Below are positions 6,032 to 11,113 of a DNA stretch of 11,113 nucleotides, one piece after another. The notes below the pieces were generated by a model. That model made no database searches. It worked only from the letters and a program-made list of their open reading frames with translations, and was not told the origin of the DNA. A program made the translations under genes and the position numbers. Source of the stretch: Pseudomonadota bacterium (lineage in GTDB: Bacteria > Pseudomonadota > Gammaproteobacteria > Burkholderiales > Burkholderiaceae_C); NCBI GenBank assembly GCA_023396625.1, contig JAEWVY010000201.1:1-11113 (forward strand), read 5' to 3'. Positions within the stretch are counted from its first letter, which is position 1, and each line of letters begins with the position of its first letter.

Positions 6032-6060
6032 CGCGGGACAAGCTTAGCGGATTGTCTCAA

Positions 6061-6735
6061 ATGACCCAGGACGAACTCAAAACCCTTGTCGGCCAGGCGG
6101 CCTTGCACTACGTGACGCCCGGCGAAATCGTCGGTGTCGGCACAGGCTCCACGGTCAACAAGTTCATCGACGCGCTGGCGACGATGAAGGGCCAGATCAT
6201 TGGCGCCGTGTCGAGCTCGGAGGTGTCCACCGCCCGGCTGCGGGCCGTGGGCATCACGGTGTTCGACAGCAATGAGGTCGAGGAGTTGTCGGTTTACATC
6301 GATGGTGCCGACGAGATCGATGCCCGGGGCTACATGATCAAGGGCGGCGGCGCGGCGCTGACCCGCGAGAAAATCGTGGCCGCGCAGTCCAGGCGCTTCG
6401 TCTGCATCGCGGACGAGTCCAAGCGCGTGGATGCGCTGGGGGCTTTCCCGTTGCCTGTGGAGGTGATTCCCATGGCGGCGCATCGGGTGATGCGGCAGTT
6501 CGTGGCCATGGGGGGAACGCCCATCCTGCGTCTGAAGGAGGGCGTGCCGCTGGTCACCGACAACGGGCAGCACATCCTGGATGTCAGCGGCTTGCGGATC
6601 AGTGACCCCCTGGGGTTCGAGTCCACCGTCAACCAGTGGCCAGGCGTCGTCACGGTCGGGGTGTTCGCCCACCAGAAGGCGCACACCTGCCTGCTGGGCA
6701 CCCCTGCCGGGGTGAAAACGATCAACTATGAATAA
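6061..6735 (+). CDS. rpiA: ribose-5-phosphate isomerase A
   Basis: A 224-residue cytoplasmic enzyme that interconverts ribose 5-phosphate and ribulose 5-phosphate in the non-oxidative pentose phosphate pathway. The start MTQDELK matches E. coli RpiA closely, which favours the ATG at 6061 over the in-frame TTG at 6052. The phosphate-binding loop GVGTGSTVNKFIDAL (25-39), the SSS at 51-53, and the DGADE motif with Asp81 and Asp84 are present. So are KGGGAALTREK with Lys94 and Glu103, and the FPLPVEVIPMA segment (129-139). These active-site residues keep the E. coli numbering. The ribosome binding site is poor. It diverges from pyrD with 37 bases between the two ATGs and converges on the DUF4124-glutaredoxin gene. 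The two divergent products meet at phosphoribosyl-pyrophosphate metabolism, since RpiA makes ribose 5-phosphate and pyrimidine synthesis uses PRPP. Confidence 0.97.
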   Translation: MTQDELKTLVGQAALHYVTPGEIVGVGTGSTVNKFIDALATMKGQIIGAVSSSEVSTARLRAVGITVFDSNEVEELSVYIDGADEIDARGYMIKGGGAALTREKIVAAQSRRFVCIADESKRVDALGAFPLPVEVIPMAAHRVMRQFVAMGGTPILRLKEGVPLVTDNGQHILDVSGLRISDPLGFESTVNQWPGVVTVGVFAHQKAHTCLLGTPAGVKTINYE

Positions 6736-6806
6736 AAACGGCAGTTTCCCAGCGTCAACTGGTCATAGTTTGCTATAAGTAATATAGTACTTTGGCTTGC
6801 TCTGCG
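6736..6806. other. AT-rich spacer between convergent genes
   Basis: A 71-base gap whose second half (about 6764-6795) is strikingly AT-rich against the GC-rich surroundings. It holds a small inverted repeat CTATA-AGTAA-TATAG (6773-6787), extendable by a T-A and a G-U pair. The stem is too AT-rich for a convincing intrinsic terminator, but the position between two convergent stops fits a transcription end. Confidence 0.35.
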
Positions 6807-7469
6807 TCAGAAACGGATCCCGGCGGGATTCGGGTCGCTCGCGGGACGCGGCGCCACCGCAGGACGCGGCCGGACGTTGGGCGCGTTCACGCCGGGCTCC
6901 TGTGCCGCCGCAGGGGGTTGTTCGGCGGGCGCCGGCACGGTGGGACGTTCCACGGCCACCAGAGGGGCCGGGGCGGGCTTGGCGTAGCCGGCAGGCAGCT
7001 TCGAGGACTTGGGGTAACCCGCCGCGTCGAGGTACTGCGTCCACTCCGCGTCGGAGAACCCCTTGAGTTGCTGGCTGCCAATCGTCAGCAGCGGCAAGCC
7101 GGCTTCGCCACTCAGGCGTTGCAGCGCCTGTACATCCTCGGGTGACGTGACCGTGCGTTCGCTGAAGGGGATGCCGCGCATCTGCAGCAGGGCGCGACCG
7201 CTGGCGCAGGGGGCGCAATTGTTGCCACTGTACAGTGTGACGGGATAGCTGCGCGCGACCTGCTGCAGTTCATAGGGCAGGCCCGCGTCCGCTGCCGCCG
7301 CGCTGCCGCGGGTGGGCGTTGGTGTGGCGCCGCTGGGCGGCGGCGTGTCGGAGAAGGTCACGCGGCCATCGGGCCCGACGATGCGGTAGACCGACTGTGC
7401 GGAAACGCCCGTGCTGGCCAGTGCCAGCAGCATGCCGGTGGCCAGGATCGTCAGATGCCCGAGTTTCAT
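6807..7469 (-). CDS. exported DUF4124-glutaredoxin domain protein
   Basis: A 220-residue exported protein. A signal peptide (about 1-24, cleavage likely after GVSA) is followed by a DUF4124 segment, QSVYRIVGPDGRVTFSDTPP (25-44), and a linker. A glutaredoxin-like domain follows at about 74-154: VTLYSGNNCAPC with the redox pair Cys85-Cys88, RGIPFSERTV, a cis-Pro candidate at Pro126 in GLPLL, and LKGFSDAEW. The tail (about 157-217) is rich in Pro and Ala. It probably acts on thiols or disulfides in the periplasm; the substrate is unknown. I start at the ATG at 7469 because the signal peptide begins there and AAGGGA lies 11 bases upstream; the open frame goes on to 7682 but overlaps the oligopeptidase gene. 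It follows that gene by 28 bases on the same strand, probably in one transcript. Confidence 0.9.
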   Translation of the reverse strand: MKLGHLTILATGMLLALASTGVSAQSVYRIVGPDGRVTFSDTPPPSGATPTPTRGSAAAADAGLPYELQQVARSYPVTLYSGNNCAPCASGRALLQMRGIPFSERTVTSPEDVQALQRLSGEAGLPLLTIGSQQLKGFSDAEWTQYLDAAGYPKSSKLPAGYAKPAPAPLVAVERPTVPAPAEQPPAAAQEPGVNAPNVRPRPAVAPRPASDPNPAGIRF

Positions 7470-7497
7470 GATGTGCAGAGTCCCTTCGTCGTCATGT

Positions 7498-9537
7498 TCA
7501 GGCCATGCCCTGATGGCGCAGCAAGGCGTCCAGGCTGGGCTCGCGGCCACGGAAGGCCTTGAACGATTCCATGGCTGGGCGGCTGCCCCCGGCCTCCAGG
7601 ATGGCCTGCCGGTATTTTCTGCCTGTCTCGACGCTGTGGGTGCCGTCAGGTGTAACGGTTTCCTCGAAAGCGGCATAGACATCGGCGCTCAGCACTTCCG
7701 CCCATTTGTAACTGTAATAGCCGGCCGCGTAGCCGCCCGCGAAGATGTGGCTGAAGCTATGGGCCGTGCGGCTGAAGGCCGGAGGCTGCAGCACGGCGAC
7801 TTCGGCGCGCACCAGGTCGAGCAGGGGCATGAAGTCCTGCATCGGGTCGTGCTCAGTATGGAGCAGCATGTCGAACAGGGCAAATTCAATCTGCCGCATG
7901 GTCTGCAGGCCACTCTGGAAATTGCGCGCGGCGGTCATTTTGTCGAACAGGGCGCGGGGCAAGGGTTCGCCGGTTTCCACATGGGCGGTCATGTGGCGCA
8001 GCACGTTCCATTCCCAGCAGAAATTTTCCAGGAACTGGCTGGGCAGTTCCACCGCATCCCATTCCACCCCGCTGATGCCCGAGACATCGCGCTCCTCGAC
8101 CTGGGTGAGCAGGTGATGCAGGCCATGGCCGAATTCATGAAACAGGGTGGTGACGTCGTCGTGCGTGAGCAGGGCGGGTTTTCCTCCCTGGGGTGCGGCG
8201 AAGTTGCAGACCAGGTGCGCCACGGGGGTCTGCAACGCGTCGGTGCCGGGGTGGCGCCACCGGGCGCGCACGTCGTCCATCCAGGCCCCGCCGCGCTTGC
8301 CGGTGCGTGCCGTCGGGTCGAGGTAGAACTGCCCGACCAGGGTGTCCTCGCGCTCGATCCGGTAGAAGCGCACATCGGGGTGCCATGACGGTGCGTTGTC
8401 GGGCCGGATGCGGACTTCGAACAGCGTCTCGACGATCCGGAACAGGCCTTCGAGCACCTTGGGCAAGGGGAAGTAGAGCTTGACTTCCTGCTCGCTGAAG
8501 GCGTAGCGCGCTTCCTTGAGCCGCTCGCCGATGTAGGACCAGTCCCAAGCCTGGGGGGCGGTGATGCCCAGGTGCCGCGCCGCGAATTCGCGCAGTTCGG
8601 CCACGTCCCTTTCGGCGTAGGGGCGTGCCCTGCTGGCCAGGTCGCGAAGGAACCGCACGATCTGCGCCGGCGATTCGGCCATCTTGGGGACAACCGACAA
8701 TTCGCCGAAGTTCGGCAGGCCCAGCAGCTTCGCTTCTTCCTGGCGCAGCGCCAGGATTTCGCGGATCAGGGCGCTGTTGTCGAATTTCCGGGCGTCGCCT
8801 TCGGCCTGCTCCGAGGCCCGGGTGACGTAGGCGCGGTACAGCTTTTCGCGCACGGCGCCGCTGTGGGCGAACTGCATCACCGGCAGGTAGCAGGGCATCT
8901 TGAGCGTGAGCTTGCAGCCTTCGCGGCCCTCGGCCTGCGCGGCCTCGCGCGCGGCCATCTTCACGTCGTCGGGCACGCCGTCGAGCTCGTCTTCGCTGAC
9001 GTAGTGGGCGAAGGCGTCCGTGGCGTCCAGCGTGTTTTCGCTGAACTTCTGGCTCAGTTCGGCCTGGCGTTCCTGGATTTCGGCGAAACGGATCTTGGCC
9101 TGGCCGGCCAACTCCGCGCCACCGAGTACAAAGTTGCGCAGCGCGTTCCGGTGGGCTTGCCGTTGCTCGGCGTTGAGCGTGCCCGGGTCGATGGCCTTGT
9201 ATTTTGCGTACAGGCGTTCGTCGGCGCCCAGGCGCGTCCAGAACTCGGTGATCCTGGGCAAGGCGTCGTTGTAGGCGGCGCGCAGCGCTGGCGTGTCCGC
9301 CACGCCATTGAGGTGGCTCACGGCCCCCCAGGCGCGGCCGAGTCGTTCGGTGGCCACGTCCAGGACCCGGGCCATGGCACGCCAATCGGACGGAAAGCCG
9401 GCGGCGGTGACGGTCTGCAAGGCGGTTTCCGCGTCGGCCAGCAGGGCGTCGATGGCCGGCGCCACGTGGTCGGGCTGGATCTTGTCGAACGCGGGGAGGC
9501 CGGAGAAGTCGAGAAGGGGGTTGTTCATGGCAGTCAT
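7498..9537 (-). CDS. prlC: oligopeptidase A, M3 family zinc metallopeptidase
   Basis: A 679-residue cytoplasmic peptidase that degrades short peptides, including cleaved signal peptides. It has the usual full length of oligopeptidase A. The N-terminal helical part (about 1-220) leads into the catalytic M3 domain. The zinc motif HEFGH is at 467-471 (ligands His467 and His471, catalytic Glu468), and the third ligand is probably Glu497 in DAVELPSQFLENF. The substrate-binding segment HSFSHIFAGGYAAGYYSYKWAEV lies about 60 residues before the end, as is usual. Two ATGs compete, at 9537 (MTAMNNPLL) and 9528 (MNNPLL). The second matches E. coli MTNPLL better, but neither has a Shine-Dalgarno. It lies 57 bases after folD and 28 before the glutaredoxin gene on the same strand. 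Confidence 0.96.
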   Translation of the reverse strand: MTAMNNPLLDFSGLPAFDKIQPDHVAPAIDALLADAETALQTVTAAGFPSDWRAMARVLDVATERLGRAWGAVSHLNGVADTPALRAAYNDALPRITEFWTRLGADERLYAKYKAIDPGTLNAEQRQAHRNALRNFVLGGAELAGQAKIRFAEIQERQAELSQKFSENTLDATDAFAHYVSEDELDGVPDDVKMAAREAAQAEGREGCKLTLKMPCYLPVMQFAHSGAVREKLYRAYVTRASEQAEGDARKFDNSALIREILALRQEEAKLLGLPNFGELSVVPKMAESPAQIVRFLRDLASRARPYAERDVAELREFAARHLGITAPQAWDWSYIGERLKEARYAFSEQEVKLYFPLPKVLEGLFRIVETLFEVRIRPDNAPSWHPDVRFYRIEREDTLVGQFYLDPTARTGKRGGAWMDDVRARWRHPGTDALQTPVAHLVCNFAAPQGGKPALLTHDDVTTLFHEFGHGLHHLLTQVEERDVSGISGVEWDAVELPSQFLENFCWEWNVLRHMTAHVETGEPLPRALFDKMTAARNFQSGLQTMRQIEFALFDMLLHTEHDPMQDFMPLLDLVRAEVAVLQPPAFSRTAHSFSHIFAGGYAAGYYSYKWAEVLSADVYAAFEETVTPDGTHSVETGRKYRQAILEAGGSRPAMESFKAFRGREPSLDALLRHQGMA

Positions 9538-9595
9538 TTTGCGGCGCGCGGCACGCCCTTCAAGGCCGCGGGTCCATTCCTTTACCGGGGGGGGA

Positions 9596-10462
9596 TCAAC
9601 GGGGTTGCCGGGCCGCGGCGGCGCGTTCGGCGGCCTCGAGCGTGTTGACCAGCAGCATGGTGATGGTCATGGGGCCCACGCCGCCGGGCACGGGGGTGAT
9701 GTACCCGGCCACTTCCTTCACGCCGGCAAAGTCCACGTCGCCGCACAGCTTGCCTTCGTCATTGCGGTTCATGCCCACGTCGATCACCACCGCGCCGGGC
9801 TTGACCATGTCGGCGGTGAGCACGTTGCGCTTGCCCACGGCGGCCACGATCACGTCGGCCTGCCGGGTGTGGTGCCCCATGTCCACGGTGGCGCTGTGGC
9901 ACACGGTGACGGTGGCGTTGGCCTGCAGCAGCAGCAGCGCCATGGGCTTGCCCACGGTGTTGCTGCGGCCGATGACCACGGCGTGCTTGCCACGCAGGTC
10001 GATACCCGTGGTCTCGATCAGCTTCATGCAGCCATAGGGCGTGCAGGGGCGAAACCCGGGTTGTCCGGTCATGAGTTCGCCCGCGCTCAGGGTGGCGTAG
10101 CCGTCCACGTCCTTGGAGGTGGAGATCGCCTCGATCACCTTGTGTGGGTGGATGTGCCGGGGCAGCGGCATCTGCACCAGGATGCCGTGCACCGTGGGGT
10201 CGGCATTGAGCGCAGCGATGCGCGCCAGCAGGTCGGCTTCGGACAGGGTGGCGTCGTACTTTTCGAATACGGAGCGCACGCCCGTGTCCTCGCAGGCCTT
10301 GACCTTGTTGCGTACATAGACCGCGCTGGCCGGATCGTCACCCACCAGGATCACGGCCAACCCGGGGGCAACACCGCGGGCCTTGAGCGCGGTGGCGCGT
10401 TCGGCGATTTCGGCGCGCAATTGGCGGGAGAGGGCGATGCCGTCGATGAGTTGGGCCGTCAT
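9596..10462 (-). CDS. folD: bifunctional methylenetetrahydrofolate dehydrogenase / methenyltetrahydrofolate cyclohydrolase
   Basis: A 288-residue cytoplasmic enzyme of one-carbon metabolism that converts 5,10-methylene-THF to methenyl-THF (NADP) and then to 10-formyl-THF. The N-terminal catalytic domain has PASAVYVRNKVKACE (44-58) with Tyr49 and the catalytic Lys53, GILVQMPLP (93-101) and SKDVDGY with Asp120. The Rossmann domain has VVIGRSNTVGKPMA (162-175) and VIVAAVGKRN. The signature ITPVPGGVGPMTITML (255-270) follows. Length is as usual. The ATG at 10462 gives MTAQLIDG, the normal family start; the Shine-Dalgarno is weak. Just after the stop lies a run of eight G on the plus strand (9587-9594), outside the coding sequence. 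Upstream is the FixJ-type regulator gene, 79 bases away on the same strand. Confidence 0.97.
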   Translation of the reverse strand: MTAQLIDGIALSRQLRAEIAERATALKARGVAPGLAVILVGDDPASAVYVRNKVKACEDTGVRSVFEKYDATLSEADLLARIAALNADPTVHGILVQMPLPRHIHPHKVIEAISTSKDVDGYATLSAGELMTGQPGFRPCTPYGCMKLIETTGIDLRGKHAVVIGRSNTVGKPMALLLLQANATVTVCHSATVDMGHHTRQADVIVAAVGKRNVLTADMVKPGAVVIDVGMNRNDEGKLCGDVDFAGVKEVAGYITPVPGGVGPMTITMLLVNTLEAAERAAAARQPR

Positions 10463-10541
10463 GTCTCGGTTTTCTAGTAAAAATACTCGCTATCCAGCGC
10501 CAGCCGGGTAAAGTGTGCTATCACTTTTGAATTCATTCGCC
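10463..10541. other. intergenic region between response regulator and folD
   Basis: A 79-base, relatively AT-rich gap. On the plus strand GCTATC appears twice (10490-10495 and 10517-10522). On the minus strand a TATTTTTACTAG stretch lies about 20 bases before folD and could be part of a folD promoter, but I cannot find a matching -35. No gene is seen. Confidence 0.35.
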
Positions 10542-11113
10542 TCAGTTCTTGGGGGCGCTCTGTCCCAGCGCAATCTTCAGCAGGTCGGCCACCGTGTTCG
10601 CGTTCAACTTTTCCATGATGTTGGCGCGGTGTGCCTCCACCGTCTTGATGCTGATGCCCAGGTCGTCGGCGATCTGCTTGTTCAGCCGGCCGGCCACGAT
10701 GCGTTCCAGCACCTGGGCTTCGCGCCCGGTGAGCCGTGACATCAGGGCGTCGCGGCTGGCCGACTGCTGCTGTTCGGCGAACGCGGCGCGCGCATGTTCC
10801 AGCATGCGGTCCACCAGACTCAGCAACGCCTCTTCCTTGAAAGGCTTCTGAATGAAGTCCATCGCGCCCTTTTTCATCGCGTCCACGGCCATGGGCACGT
10901 CGCCGTGGCCGGTGATGAAGACGATGGGCAGCGGCGACTGGCGCTCCAGCAGGCGCTCCTGCAGTTCCATGCCGGTCATGCCGCCCATGCGGATGTCGGC
11001 GATCAGGCAGGCCACCTCTCGGGCATCGTAGCGGTTGATGAAGGCCTCGGCCGATTCGAAGCACCGGACCCGGTAGTCCTTGCCTTCGAGCAGCCATTGA
11101 AGGGAGTCGCGCA
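10542..11113 (-). CDS. FixJ/NarL-type response regulator (N-terminus outside window)
   Basis: The last 189 residues of a two-component response regulator; the frame is open to the right edge and about 15-20 N-terminal residues (the first strand and acidic pair) are missing. The receiver domain runs to about residue 105 (window numbering), with the phosphorylated Asp39 in LIADIRMGG, the Thr of FITGHGDVPMA and the Lys of DFIQKPF. A linker rich in Gln and Ala leads to a LuxR-type helix-turn-helix: LTGREAQVLERIVAG, NKQIADDLGISIKTVEAHRANIMEKL. The GHGDVPMAV-AMKKGA-DF-QKPF pattern is typical of the FixJ/TodT class. A partner histidine kinase is expected upstream, beyond the edge. The signal and targets cannot be told; adjacency to folD may be conserved without functional meaning. 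Confidence 0.94.
   Translation of the reverse strand, partial: RDSLQWLLEGKDYRVRCFESAEAFINRYDAREVACLIADIRMGGMTGMELQERLLERQSPLPIVFITGHGDVPMAVDAMKKGAMDFIQKPFKEEALLSLVDRMLEHARAAFAEQQQSASRDALMSRLTGREAQVLERIVAGRLNKQIADDLGISIKTVEAHRANIMEKLNANTVADLLKIALGQSAPKN

Noticed and set aside
6521..6545. CCATCC-N16-CGT, resembling the proposed ECF promoter
   Set aside because: It has one mismatch in the -35 hexamer and lies inside conserved rpiA coding sequence. It shows that weak forms of the motif arise by chance.
9560..9577. Five-codon open frame with AAAGGA in front, between folD and prlC (minus strand)
   Set aside because: It is too short to judge and has no amino-acid pattern of an attenuator; probably chance.
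9587..9594. Run of eight G as a possible phase-variable tract
   Set aside because: It lies between the folD stop and prlC, outside coding sequence and not at a promoter, so slippage would have no clear effect.
7411..9648. Large plus-strand open frames opposite prlC
   Set aside because: They mirror the codon pattern of a well-conserved M3 peptidase on the other strand and match no known family.

Overview
The window reads as chromosomal DNA of a GC-rich betaproteobacterium. The FolD, RpiA, PyrD and oligopeptidase A sequences, and the order FixJ-type regulator / folD / oligopeptidase A, suggest Burkholderiales, most likely Comamonadaceae. This is a family-level impression made without a database search. 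Most of the window is dense housekeeping sequence. I see no IS element, CRISPR array, rRNA or tRNA.

Layout. (1) Positions 1-1755, + strand: the 3' end of a DUF2721 membrane protein, an aldo/keto reductase, and a SUI1/YciH-type translation factor whose start codon overlaps the reductase stop (ATGA). (2) Positions 1778-4446: an ECF sigma factor and an RskA-type membrane anti-sigma factor that overlap by ATGA and form an operon. A DUF3455 lipoprotein gene diverges from them on one side, and a secreted TPR-protein gene follows on the other. (3) Positions 4447-4970: a stem-loop, about 160 bases with no gene, and what looks like the C-terminal remnant of an NTF2-like gene. (4) Positions 4971-6735: divergent pyrD (-) and rpiA (+) with only 37 bases between their start codons. 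(5) Positions 6807-11113, all on the - strand: a FixJ-family response regulator (cut by the right edge), folD, oligopeptidase A (prlC) and an exported DUF4124-glutaredoxin protein.

The most interesting part is region 2. GCATCC, exactly 16 bases, then CGT occurs upstream of the DUF3455 gene (- strand) and again upstream of the TPR gene (+ strand). These two genes flank the sigma/anti-sigma pair. The arrangement is that of ECF-dependent promoters, so I infer that both envelope proteins are targets of the sigma factor encoded between them: a compact four-gene envelope-response module. The sigma gene lacks this motif. A sigma-70-like TATACT sits seven bases before its preferred ATG, which suggests constitutive, possibly leaderless expression.

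Elsewhere the genes do familiar jobs: PyrD in pyrimidine synthesis, RpiA in the pentose phosphate pathway, FolD in one-carbon folate metabolism, oligopeptidase A in cytoplasmic peptide turnover, and a two-component regulator whose partner kinase would lie beyond the right edge.
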